DNA from: Plantago major
Taxonomy: Eukaryota; Streptophyta; Magnoliopsida; Lamiales; Plantaginaceae
NCBI GenBank assembly: GCA_026545765.1
Contig: CM048839.1
Span: 18,724,566-18,788,565, forward strand
DNA length: 64,000 nucleotides
Direction of reading: 5' to 3'
Position numbers and translations under genes: made by a program. This document shows, piece by piece, positions 12,201 to 23,310 of the stretch. Each line of letters starts with the position of its first letter. Position 1 is the stretch's first letter. The notes beneath the pieces are model-generated. The model made no database searches. It was not told where the DNA came from and worked only from the letters and a program-made list of their open reading frames with translations.

Positions 12201-13499
12201 TCTTTAGACGAATTTAATGAACTTTTAATATATGAATAATAATCGATTTTATGTGATTTAAATTGCGACTTAGAAATTTATTTTAGTTGCATGTCAAACA
12301 ATTTTTCCTTTTCTTTTCGATTTTACAAGTGGCTTGTATAGCTTCACTTGGTGGTTTCTCTAAACATTCAAATTTACACTCAATTTTGGAGTTGCAAGCT
12401 GAACAAACACGGTAAGTAGGAATTGCATGTCGAAACGGTAGAATTCAAGTCTCATCAATGCAATGTAGGAAGAAACTAAAGAGTTTGAGTCACATTAACG
12501 CAATTTTACCTTAACTAGTGGATTCAGTTAACATACGACTATTGTTGTTCGTTAATCAACCATGAGTGTAAAACGTTAGTGAAATCAAAGTTTGAACATA
12601 ACTATTGGCAAATTGAATTTAGACTTCAAACAAAAGGAGAATTCGCAAACGAAAGTGTTAATTTTTAAATCCCTTGTTTTAATTGAATAGTTTTCCCGGT
12701 TAAGTTGGTTGTAAAAAGCTAGCAAAAAATATGAATCGAGGAGATAAACTGTTCAATAATCGTGATCTTTGAGTGCCTATAGAAACAACGATCTTCATCA
12801 CAGTATAAGCCAAGGCATGTAAGGTAGTTAATTCTGAAGAAGTAGTTCCTTCTGTTTTGTTTTACTTGGAATTTTCAGTCTATCAAGTAGATGAAGAATC
12901 TGAACAATAAAGCTAGCTAGCAGAACAAAACATTATCAACTAATCCAGATTCCTGTATGTTCTTGTTCTCTGTCTATACCATTAATTAAGTTCATCTACC
13001 TCAAATAAACGATTAATTAATAAACACTTGATTTATAGACCAAACATTGCTCCTTTTTATAATGAATTTCCAACCTAATTAAAAAGAAATTTTGGAAATA
13101 AAAGGAAAATAGAAAATCAGGAAGAAAAAAAGAGGACAATTGGTACAGTAATCACTATCAAGTGTTTACATAATTGGCAAAAATGCAAGAACTATCATCA
13201 TATCATAGGCTGATAAGGCAAAGCTATGCAGACATTTCTGGCATACTATTATTATTTCATTTTATTCAACTTGTTTCTTTATTTATTTTCACTTTTCCCC
13301 CCTTTTTCTCTAAAGAACGAGACTAAAAACTGAGAAACGAAAACTCCGAATCTTGATGACCCACATAAGAATTTTCTTGAGATTATGAAACTCCAAAAAC
13401 ATTGTAATCATTCAAGAAAAGAAATTCAGAAACATTTTCTGGAATCAATAGTAGTAATAATAATATTAATTCACATACAGTACATGATATCATCAAAAC
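9251..13499. other. Long intergenic stretch with no convincing gene
   Basis: Only short, family-less ORFs are present. Bases 11031-11076 are duplicated in tandem at 11077-11122 (46-bp unit with ATTACTATAGAAAATCAG). At 10895 the sequence TACTCCATCGATCCCAGAAT resembles the left end of a Stowaway (Tc1/mariner) MITE, but the matching right end was not found. The rest, including an ORF at 11229-11639 on the minus strand, shows nothing I can assign. Confidence 0.5.
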
Positions 13500-14010
13500 A
13501 AAGAATCTACCTTCTTTGAGAAGAATTCTTCATTCCTTTTTGTGTTTTCTTGAAAAGTTCATAGAGCAGAAAATAAACTTCTGTATGTAGTATGCATCTA
13601 ACAAATTAGCATGAGATCTAGAAAATTAAAAACCCGAAAAAAAAAAAAAAGTATTAATTAATTAATTGCCTGGCTCCATTCTGTTTGCCTCTTCTTCCAA
13701 AATCCTCCTCCTTCTTCTTCTCCATTATCTGCCCTTTGTTGTTCCATTTTTACCCCTGAGTCAGAGCCCTAAACAAAACAAAAACAGTGCAATGATGGTG
13801 ATTCATTCACGAGTTAGTGCCGCTATCTTCTAGGTTGAGGGGCAAGGGCAGATCCGTCATTTCATTGAACGGTTGTTGTAGTAGAGGAAGAAGAAGAAGC
13901 ATTTTCACAGTTGGTTTCCAGAACATATCACTGACTCACCAAATCTTTGTTTTTCTGTTTCTCTCTCTAGAAAGGATAATTAGAATGAAGTGAGAGAGAG
14001 AGTTGGATGG
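13500..14010 (-). ncRNA. Probable spliced non-coding RNA carrying a miR160 target-mimic site
   Basis: Minus-strand locus with the pieces of a Pol II transcript. A TATA box lies at 14037-14046, followed by a CT/GA-rich leader. The splice donor is TTG|GTGAGT (intron starts at 13939) and the acceptor is TTTTGTTTAG (intron ends at 13769), giving a 171-bp intron. Exon 2 contains a 24-nt site complementary to miR160 with a three-base bulge (13667-13690). The longest ORF after the acceptor is only 29 codons (13747 down to the stop at about 13658), beginning MEQQRADNGEEEGGG, so a micropeptide is the main alternative. Transcript ends are estimates; no poly(A) site was fixed. No miRNA-type foldback surrounds the site. 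Splice sites and motif are seen directly; transcription and function are inferred. Confidence 0.55.
13667..13690 (-). promoter_or_regulatory. miR160 target-mimic site with 3-nt bulge
   Basis: The minus strand reads AGGCAAACAG, then AAT, then GGAGCCAGGCA. Against the conserved plant miR160 (UGCCUGGCUCC + CUGUAUGCCA), the first eleven miRNA positions pair perfectly. The AAT forms a three-base bulge between positions 11 and 12, and only positions 16 and 21 mismatch. Published plant target-mimic criteria ask for a 3-nt bulge near positions 9-12, perfect pairing at 2-8 and few mismatches; this site meets them. Such a site would bind miR160 without being cleaved and would relieve ARF10/16/17-type mRNAs. 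Confidence 0.65.
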
Positions 14011-14036
14011 AGTGTGTGAGTGTGCATCAGTGTATG

Positions 14037-14046
14037 TGTATATATT
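14037..14046 (-). promoter_or_regulatory. TATA box of the miR160-mimic locus
   Basis: The minus strand reads AAATATATACACA across this interval. The predicted start, 25-30 bases downstream, falls near 14010, followed by a CT-rich leader with CTCTCTCTCTC. Confidence 0.45.
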
Positions 14047-14552
14047 TGAGTGAGAAGTGGTGAAATGTGTTGGATATTTGCGTTTTGGTCCTTTTAGTTT
14101 GTGGGTTTTGATTTTTTAAGTTTTGGTGTTGGGGAGTGGGAGGAGGCGAAGGGGCGGGGGTTGGTTTTCAAGCGGGGCCTACTTTGTGTTAAACACCACT
14201 TTTAACTTGTCTAATTAAGGCCCTTAATTAGCATTAATGAACATCTTTAATGATGTTCAATCAAATTCGCTCGTGTGTGTGTGTGTCTAACCAACTACTG
14301 TACTAAGTTGTTAGTAGATGATTAGATCGATTGTCTATTAGCTAGCGTTTTATTTGGTTGGAACTCATCTTTCTAATTTTTGAATTGATTGAACCGAAAT
14401 TGTTTGTACTCAAAAGGTCACGGATTCAATTTTTGAAATGGGTGATTTATTTCTCTGTAATTGAAATGGTAATTAAAGATTTATTGAGGATAAAATTTGT
14501 TAAAAGCTAAGTATTGTAATTGTAATATTATATCTAAAAAAAATTATTGAAC
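14047..14552. other. Intergenic, upstream of the miR160-mimic locus
   Basis: A G-rich patch near 14130-14180 and a short (GT)n run near 14273-14286 are the only notable features. No gene is seen. Confidence 0.4.
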
Positions 14553-14555
14553 TAA

Positions 14556-14708
14556 GGCTGCATTCTTTCAGCTTCATTCGATTCGATTCGATTCGATTCG
14601 ATTCGATTCCGATTCGATTGATTCGATTCGATTTCGTCTTGATTCGATTCATTAAATTATTATTATTATTATTATTATTATTGTTATTGTTGTTGTTGTT
14701 GTTGTTGT

Positions 14709-14763
<55 letters not shown>

Positions 14764-15529
14764 ATTATTTTATCATTTATTTACACACCTGATCTTTTGT
14801 ACGAGGAAAATAAGAAAATTTATCCAATTGAGTTATTTTCAACTTTTTTTCTTTCTTTCTTTTTAATACGACTTTTAGTAGATCAATGAAATAAAGAGTA
14901 TAGTTACAATTTGAACTAACAAAAAATCTATATGTTCAAAACTCCAAAACAAGTTAAACCAAACCAAAATCGGACCAAACTTTATAAAATAATATTATAT
15001 ATCACAAATATTGAAAATGGCATTTATTCCTCTATATTATCTTCCTATTTACATATTATCTTCCTAGGCTCTATATCGGAATAGGCGTCAAATTCTCAAT
15101 GTCATCTCCTCACGCACATTCATCGTTTCTTTCCTTGTCGGGTTCAATAAATCATTATCCACTCCACCGGACATTGATATCATGTTGCAAACCCGGTATT
15201 TCAAGTTTACACGCATAAAATTATGCAGAGTGAAGGTAGCAACAATCACGTATATTTGATATGTGTCTTCCATTTGAGGCATCGTATAAAAGTACCTTCC
15301 ACGGTTGGTTTTAAAGTTTGTTATCAATAATAAATAAAAATGTAAAATGACGTAAAAAAAAGTAGGAAGAATGTGAGAAAGATGACAAAATAATATATTT
15401 TTAATTGTGATTATATATACCATCATATAATTGTTATTATTATTACAATAATTTCTTGATTCGATTCGATTCCATTCGATTCGATTCGATTCGATTCGAT
15501 TCGAAGAAATTTGGTTGAAAAAACGGCGC
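14556..15529. mobile_element. Non-autonomous TIR transposon, TAA target duplication (copy 2)
   Basis: Flanked by TAA at 14553-14555 and 15530-15532. The ends GGCTGCATTCTTTCAGC and (inverted) GCGCCGTTTTTTCAACC are a diverged version of the termini of the element at 5989-7063. ATTCG pentamer arrays sit just inside both ends. (TTA)n and (TTG)n runs fill 14656-14762. The interior matches copy 1 in reverse orientation, including the coding-like but meaningless TACGACTTTTAGTAGATCA stretch. Long Leu-rich ORFs here are artefacts of the TTA/TTG repeat. Confidence 0.82.
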
Positions 15530-15532
15530 TAA

Positions 15533-15969
15533 TTAGTCAGTTATGTCTAAGTTACATGATACACAATTCAAAATGTATATGAAATTCTCGTAAATCTTAT
15601 GTTAAAGAAAAATATGTTGTGAAGTCTGAATTTCCCAAAAGATTTAAACCAAGTAAGAATTAAACATGTCACGAGCAGTAGAAATTCGCCATGTGGATAG
15701 AATTTGGAATAGAATTCCGCTCTCAACAATATTTATCCACATTTGAGTAATACTTCCCATCTCAGAAAAATTATTACGTTTCTTATACTGGTCATTGTCT
15801 TGCGTTTATTACGATAGACTCTTAAACGATATTAATAAATAAATTATTAAAATTATATAATGAAAATTTAGTAATTAAATTTTATTATATGATTTTATTA
15901 AATTATTACTATTATCGTTATGAATAATTTGTGTCAAACTCGAAAACGATTGACGGTCAAAATCAAAAT
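15533..15969. other. Intergenic spacer
   Basis: AT-rich spacer between two mobile elements; no gene or bounded repeat is seen. Confidence 0.35.
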
Positions 15970-17030
15970 GTAAAAAAATTTTTATATCTTCTGATGAGGC
16001 GATGTAGGTTTAGACATTAGAACGACTATGTCCAATTTAGGTACCATACAACACCACCTATCCAATTGAGGTACTCCGGGAAATTTTCCAGCATTGACTT
16101 GATTTTGACCGACGAATTTAACTTTTTTCCCAAATTATTAGGACACGTGTCAAGCTCATATTAATTCTGGATTTTAAGTTTTAAAAAAATTGTAAAAGCA
16201 TTTTTAATAATTCAAAAAAATATATAAAAATAAGAAAATTAATTATAAATTATAAAACATAAAATATCAATAATAAAATAAAATTGTTTTATTCTAAAAT
16301 ATTATAGAAAAAACAATTCAAAAGGGTTTTAAATTTTGAAAAAAATTGTAAAAATATTTTTAATAGTCAGAAAAATATATATAAATTGCGGGTCCAAATT
16401 TTGGTAGGGAAGCCTGAATTTGTTGTTAATTAAGTATGGATATGTGAATTTGGAGGTTAGGATTCATCTCAATTGGGGGTAATTGTTACATAGAATGAAC
16501 ATTTCGTTTTGTCGAATTTTTTAGTCTTTTATTATTTAGTTTTTTATTAATTTAAAAATTAAACTTTATTTTATTTATATTATCGTTATAATATTTAATA
16601 ATTTTAAATTACCTTTCTTATTTATATATATATTTTTCTGATTATTAAAAAAATAATTTTACAATTTTTTAAAAATTTAAACCTTTTGAACTTTTTACTA
16701 TTTTTAGAATAAATTAATTTTATTTTATTTTGATATTTTATGAATTTTAATTACTTTTCTTATTTTTATATATTTTTTTGAATTATTAAAAATGCTTTTA
16801 TGATTGTTTTTAAATTTAAAATTCAGAATTAATATGAGCTTGACACGTGTCTTGATATTTTGCAAAAAAAAAAATCAAATTCGCCGGTCAAAATCGAGTC
16901 AATGTCGAAAAATTGCCCGGAGTACCCCAATTGAACATGTGTTGTTGTAATGTACCTAAATTGGACATAGTCGTTCTAGTGTACCTAAACTGACATTGTC
17001 TCATTGTAGTGTACTAAAAATGTTTTTTAC
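15970..17030. mobile_element. Long-TIR (foldback-like) element
   Basis: The two halves are inverted copies of each other. The left arm (about 15970-16385) and right arm (about 16600-17030) share GAACGACTATGTCCAATTTA, GGACACGTGTCAAGCTCATA-like and GGTACTCCGGG-like blocks in inverted order. The outer ends both begin GTAAAAAA followed by a T-rich run. A single-copy loop of about 200 bp (16390-16590) has no ORF. The very long inverted arms suggest a Mutator-like or foldback element. I could not fix a TSD, so the class is provisional. Confidence 0.7.
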
Positions 17031-17534
17031 CCCCTTCCACTTACCTATAGTTATTATCTGGAAGCAATATCCACATATAACACTTCATGTTAGCATACTT
17101 TTTTTCTATTTGTTTTCAAGGAATACTACCTACTATCCAAATAAGTTCTCCGCTTAGATTTTCAGTACGAGAAATAAGGACACTATAAATTTAGATGCTA
17201 AAAAGAAGGAAAAAAAAATGATGAACTCTTAACACTTTATGATTGTTAACCACTCACTTCTTACAATTTTCGTAATCAATATCAATTTCTATACATTTCT
17301 TACCCGGATAAATTTATCCCAAATTATTATTTATTGTAATATGATTAAAACGACCAACATACCCATTATAAAAAACCTTATGAGAAATGGGTAAGAAATC
17401 AAACATACAATTACTGCATTTTTTAATAATATGATATGTTATTTCCTAAATCAAACATACAATCAAGATTTATTTTAAAATGTTTGCGAGAAGTATGAAA
17501 AAGAAATATTTGAAGCGAAAAACCAAAAATATCC
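17031..17534. other. Intergenic spacer
   Basis: AT-rich spacer before the Harbinger element; nothing assignable. Confidence 0.35.
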
Positions 17535-17537
17535 TAA

Positions 17538-19672
17538 GACCACTCCCATTCCCAATGGGAGTGGTCGAGATCAAGTGCATCACGGTACGTAATGCTCAAT
17601 GGAGCACCACGGTCGGCAGTGCATGTACCAAAATCGGCCTTAACAAGGCGAATTTTGGGTTAAAATCCCGACCGTTGGATCGGGCCCCAGCGGATCGGAC
17701 GACGGGTGGCCCCACCCCTTTTTTTTAAAATTAATTTATAAAGTAATATTAAATAAAAAAATACCCCAACGGCTATATTTTTTCGAGATCTATAAATACA
17801 ACTCATTCACAACTCATTTCACCACACCTCAATTTCCTCTCATCTTCCATTTCTTAAACTCAAAACGTCTCTAAACTCAAACACATATCCAAACATGTCT
17901 GCAATTAATCACTACATCAACAACTTATCGTCAGCTAGTTCGATGATGATGAGTTTACACTAATCTTGATTCCTCTTCTTCCTCTTCAAGCACACAACCG
18001 ATTACTATACCGTGCTACGGACCTCTTATTCAAGCCACTCCTCACATAATCAACCACTGCGAGCAACAAAATCCACGAAGGAGGTCGGGGTATACGCGTG
18101 AATACATTGATCGGAAGAGGGAACAGTTTGCTGTTCTACTCGATAACGATTATTTTGTTGAACGTCCAACATAGGGAGCGGTCGAGTTCGGCGTCGGTTC
18201 AGATGCAAAGGCCATTGTTTCTCGGATCGTCGAGCTTTAGAGCAATACGATCCGTATTTTCAACAACGCCGGATGCTATAGGAGGTTGGGTTTTACGGCA
18301 AAGCAATGCACATCTGCCATCCGACAACTTGCATATGGTGTATGTGCAGACATGGTGGACGAGTACACTCGTGTAAGCCAAACGACTGGTCAAGAGGCAT
18401 TGAAGGCCTTTTGGATGGTGTTGTTGCGGTTTTTGGTCCTACATATATGAGGAGGGCCAATGCGGAGGATGTACGTCAATTAGTCGAGGTGAACACTAGT
18501 CGTGGTTTTCCCGGCATGCTTGGAAGTATCGATTGCATGCACTGGAATGGAAGAAGTCCGTCGGGTTGGAAAAGGCGGTTCAAGGAAAAACAAGAGAGCC
18601 ACACTTGTTTTGAGGCGGTTACATCCCAAGATACTTGGATTTGGCATGCTTTCTTTGGTGTTTGAGGAAGTTGAATGATCGAACCATTGTGGAGCAGTCA
18701 CCGTATTGACGAATTACTAAGGAAAAGCTCCTCATTTAACTTCGAAGTGACTGGGAATCAATACGTCATGCATGGGGTACTATCTAAATGCAGACATATA
18801 TCCTTTGTGGGCAACATTTGTGAATTCAATTAAGGGTACTATCAATTCAAAAGCAAGTTCGCAATGCGGCAGAGGCGTCAGAAAGATGTCGAACGTGCTT
18901 TCGAAGTTCTCCAAGCACGTTTCAAAGTAATTAAGGATCCAGCATTAGCCCATAACCGAGAAGACCTTGCTAGGATCATGAATTGTTGCATTTGTTTGCA
19001 CAATATGATAGTAGAGGATGAGCGCCACTTATATCGCAACTACAAAGACGTGATAGCAGAATTCAATGATGATGCTGTAGAATTAGGCATCCACAACGAT
19101 GAGCTTAATGCCTACACACGTGGATTCCTATATCAATCAAATGGATGGCTATTTGAGCAAAAGGGCTGACCTAGAAAGTAAGGAGACCCATTTGAGGCTT
19201 CAAGAAGACATCATGAACCATGTTTGGTCTTTCAACCATGAGTAGTTCTTTTCATTGTAATGTGTTGTTGTTTATTCCATTTTTATGCATGTGTGTTGTT
19301 GGTTTGTTTCCTATTATTTGCATTGTAATGTTTGTTGTATTGTTGTTTGCATTCTTTGTCTTTCATATCTTTGTTTGCATGTAATGTTTGATGTATTTGC
19401 ATTGTAGTGTTTATTCTGTCTTGTTCTCATTTTGTTCATTCTGATTTCAATCTCAATAAATTATAAAACGAGTTTTAAGAATCCAATTTGAGTAATTTCA
19501 ACTTCTAAACACTCTTATAATATGTTAAGCAAGTTAAAAAAAAAAAAAACGAAAAAAATAAAAAAAAACACTATTTACGGTCGTCAATTTAGACGATTTT
19601 TTTTTTAGTCGTTAAATCGGTATTTCGCGTACTATTATTCATGCCTTAACTCACGACCCATTGGGAATGGTA
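17538..19672 (+). mobile_element. PIF/Harbinger DNA transposon, decayed
   Basis: Flanked by TAA at 17535-17537 and 19673-19675. The left end contains CATTCCCAATGGG and the right end its inverse CCCATTGGGAATGG. A TATA box (CTATAAATACA near 17791) precedes the transposase pseudogene. Length is 2135 bp, short for an autonomous element because parts of the coding region are lost. Confidence 0.8.
17895..19169 (+). pseudogene. PIF/Harbinger DDE transposase (HARBI1/ALP1-like), frameshifted
   Basis: The coding signal hops frames. The pieces in order are SGYTREYIDRKREQFAVLL (near 18085), a PYFQQR block and IRQLAYG equivalent, then VFGPTYMRRANAEDVRQLV and GFPGMLGSIDCMHW (18430-18550), SQDTWIWHAFFGV (about 18625-18663), and finally 18864-19169, which opens RQRRQKDVERAFEVLQARF and contains CICLHNMIVEDER. 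SIDCMHW and WIWHAFFG are hallmarks of plant Harbinger nucleases and carry catalytic Asp residues. In-frame stops and at least two frameshifts make it non-functional. No Myb-like partner gene was found. Confidence 0.88.
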
Positions 19673-19675
19673 TAA

Positions 19676-22600
19676 TTGGTTGTGAATCAAAACAACAACA
19701 AACTCGCCGTAGAAGACAAGACACGTCATGTTTAACCTACAACTTGATTCTGCACGATTGGAATCAATTCTATTTTATTTTTTCTAAGTAATAATTTGTC
19801 CCATCATTAAAAAATCCTGGACAAAAATTTCTTCACAGGACACACATTAATTTTTCAGCGACCATTATTACCATATATCATCACACACGACATCGACGTG
19901 TTCATTTATTTTGACTAAATTTATCTTGACTTCAATCCACGAGGTTAATTTATTTTCCACTGATCGATATTAAGCTTTGTAAATGAGAGCATAATTGTGG
20001 ATCTACATATTGAGATGTTGAGTGAAGGGGAAATACGTGATGATACGTTTTAGGTTCTATGTTACCGAAATATATTAAATCTAAGTTCATGAAAGAGATA
20101 AATAATTCTCATTAAAAAAAAAAAGTGTGTAAATATTACTCCTCGAAAAATGTTCATCGACCTGCTCAATTCAAATAAAGGGTAATCCCTTTTTAGCCAA
20201 TCATGGACTTAACTATGGAGTTTCGATATGTATGCTCAGACTTGATAAATAGTGTGCGATATATCATCAACTTGAATAGTGTACTATTTATAGATAACCC
20301 GGGGACTAGGGTGATCGTGCTTACAGAAGACATACAAGTGTCTGGAAGAGATTGAGCCATGTGCCAGGGTTCCGCCAGTCGGACCATAGTAGGTTGGGGA
20401 TATGCCTTGTGCTCTTTGTGGTGTTGATCCATGATACTTTTGACAATTTTTTATTTTTCTTTTGGTGCGGTTAGTTGTTTAATAGAGTCTATCGGATATC
20501 CCATATAAGAGCGAAGGTCCTTTTGCGACACTTAGACATAAGTAGTCCTCTAATGGCTAGAGCTCAAGGTAGTCGAAGGAAATCACATTCGACGAGTAGA
20601 GTCCCATTCTTGCCTTATCCACGGATGCCTTAGCGCAAAACTTATTCCCAACTTGCCAAAAAAACTCTTTATCTGTATGAGTCTTGGCGGGGAGAAAAGA
20701 GATAGAGCCTTCTAGGCTCTCGTCATTCCCCAGTGAGGGATCTCAAAAGAAGTTCTTGGCGATCCTCTCTTTTCGGAAAGACCTAAGTACCAGAGTGAAA
20801 CGAAGAGAGGCATGGATCACTTGTCCTCGAAAGTAGCTTTGTGGTTTGAGTATGTTGGTCCAAGCAAACATCACAATGACATGGATGCCACATTGTCACT
20901 ACATATAACGATATATTATTATATATAAATCTCTAAAAAAATTGATATCATACTCGGATCCATGTTATTGAGTAACATTAACAAGTCAAGTTCTAAATTT
21001 CTATGGAAGCCGCATTGTTTATACAAAAATATTATCTTATTTCGTCTATAAATGAAACGAGATGTTGCTCATAAGACACCGAGTAAAACTCATAACTCCG
21101 AGGCAAAACATTGTCAATATCAGAAGTGTTTCAAGCTAATGTAGTTTAATGACTTGGATAAAAAGCTTGAAAGATTTGACGCTAGCTTTAAGTTATTATA
21201 ATTGATAGTAATAAAAACGGCATGGAAAGAAGCCAAATGATATGACGGTTTATATTTTTAGCTTTGACTTTTCGATAAATTATTTTCTGTCTCATTTCTT
21301 GTTTTGATCTTATTTTTCTTACATGCACATGGAATTGAAGGCACGCCACATACTAGAGGAGAAAGTAATAAATAATAAGTGAAACTCTCCTGAGAGTCCG
21401 GAAAGTCCTGAGAGTCCTATACAAAAAGATTCAGTTGCACAATTAGTATATAACAATATAAAATTTATAAATAGACAAAAATCAACAATTTACACAAAGT
21501 CGCATGATTAGTATCTGATATTGCGGAATTTCACAAAACTTAAACTTTCAAGTTTTTGTAAAATAATAATTGAAGCTTGATGGAAACGCCATTTGTCACA
21601 TATAACAAAAAATTATTAAAACCTATAGTTGTTATTGTTGTCTATAATTGCATATGTGAGACATAAATAAGAAACAGAACAAAAGACGATAGTAGTTTAC
21701 AACTCCATTTTGAAACCTACCGAATCTTCACAAACACAATTATGGAGATTGGAGAAATCTTGTGATTTCTATTTTACCATTTAGGTTAAATCAGTTGTGC
21801 AGTGTATCCGAGTCCATCTAGGACTGGAACAACTTTTTATGTTCTTTGGATAATGCGGTAAATGTTACTCTTATGGTGTGTATTGAGGACCCGTTTACAT
21901 TCATTTGTTATCATATTAGACAAAGGTCGGAGTTAGTTGACACCTTGAAGCGGATTTAATGTATACATATTTGTAATGCAAAGTGCCACACATGAAATCC
22001 TGTCGTACGTATGACTTTGATCGTAAATGACCACTAGGTTTGTTAATTTAAGACATAGAAATTGTAAACTTCAAAACGAAACCAAATGAAATTTATTGTA
22101 AACATTGGCCTGTATGGGTGGTGAAGGGGAGCTTTCAACTTTTATGTTGGGTCGATCTGTCTATAGTTTCTGGTAAGACACAATTTTCCCTTTCAAAATT
22201 CAGCCCATTCATCAATGACTATGATAGTGAGCTTTTTCTTTCTATCTTTTCTCTATCTCTTGTGCACTATGAATTGAACATTCTTCCATTCGTTACAAAC
22301 ATGATGATGATTTTGTAATACCTTCCATAGTCCATACCATGCAATATATATTTTCCCATTGGCATTGTTCCCTAGATGGATTTCACTTTTGTACCTTGCC
22401 ACTCATTTTCTTTCAATCTTCTCATTATTATGTCACGTTTGTCATCTTCCACACCATCAATAAATTCATTTCTATTTTCCCTCCCCTTTCCTGCACTTTA
22501 TGACTTTATCTTACTAACTTCATAATTACAACTCCGGGTAGATAAAACCCGTAAAATATGTACCATCCGTACCAAATTAAATACCACATTTACCTTCATT

Positions 22601-22719
22601 GTGATTAGAATATGATGTAGGTATGAACCAAATGCTATGCTAGAATGTTAGAATTACATCTCACTTGAAAGCTCAAAGTTATGAACATATGTGAAATCTA
22701 ATTGATATGGAGGAAAGAG
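19676..22719. other. Intergenic region with one compositionally odd block
   Basis: Mostly AT-rich DNA without genes. The block at about 20180-20870 is richer in GC and purine-balanced (for example GAAAGACCTAAGTACCAGAG near 20777-20796), unlike its surroundings. It might be an old organellar or LTR insertion, but I recognise no gene in it. The ORF at 20193-20432 on the minus strand has no recognised family. Confidence 0.4.
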
Positions 22720-23310
22720 GCGGATCCTTTTAGAGAGCCTTAAACCGTCAAGACGCCTCAAGACCCTCGAGATGTGACTTCAGCCCACTCGCAGGGCTCT
22801 ACCTAAACAGCTTATGTTGACCAGCGTTGCAAGGTAATCCTTCGAAGGGCTATCACCTCGAAGGTCATAGGCTCGAGGGGTCCGAGCCAGTTATGTCGGG
22901 AGCAACCTATTTTACTTAGATGAAATAGGCTTCACTAGCCCTCGAGGCTCTACACTCGAGAGAGGAGATGACCTTCGAAGCCTCCACCCTCGACTGCTAG
23001 CGGACAAAACGCAACATCTATGACATGACATGATCTTGTCCCCTTGGATTTTCCTATATACGTATATATACTCCTATCTGGATTCATTTACAAGGTGCAC
23101 CTTCAATACCCACCTAATCATATATGAGCTCCTTTGAAGCACCGCCTCGCCAGCTCCGTTGATTCATAATCCGGCTTGACCAAGGCAAGCCGGTTAAAGG
23201 GTCTAACCCCTCCCCCCTCCTTCCTCGCAGGTACTTTAAGCAAGACCTTCGAGATACTACCAAGGGGAAGAATAGTGACGTCGCCTCGACATAAGTAGAC
23301 GCGTTAGTTT
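22720..23310. repeat. GC-rich island with clustered CTCGAG/TTCGAA-like motifs
   Basis: About ten copies of YTCGARG or YTCGANG-type motifs (CCTTCGAAGG, CCCTCGAGG, ACTCGAGAG and others) occur in under 600 bp, in DNA clearly more GC-rich than either flank. A TATA-like TATACGTATATATAC lies at about 23055. The composition and promoter-like stretch would suit a retrotransposon LTR fragment, but no TG...CA ends or TSD were established and no ORF is present. Confidence 0.4.

Noticed and set aside
13660..13695. A MIR160 precursor on the plus strand (TGCCTGGCTCC present)
   Set aside because: The miRNA sequence is broken by three extra bases and no complementary arm lies nearby to form a hairpin.
14618..14866. 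Leu-rich 82-codon ORF
   Set aside because: Translation of a (TTA)n/(TTG)n microsatellite inside a transposon.
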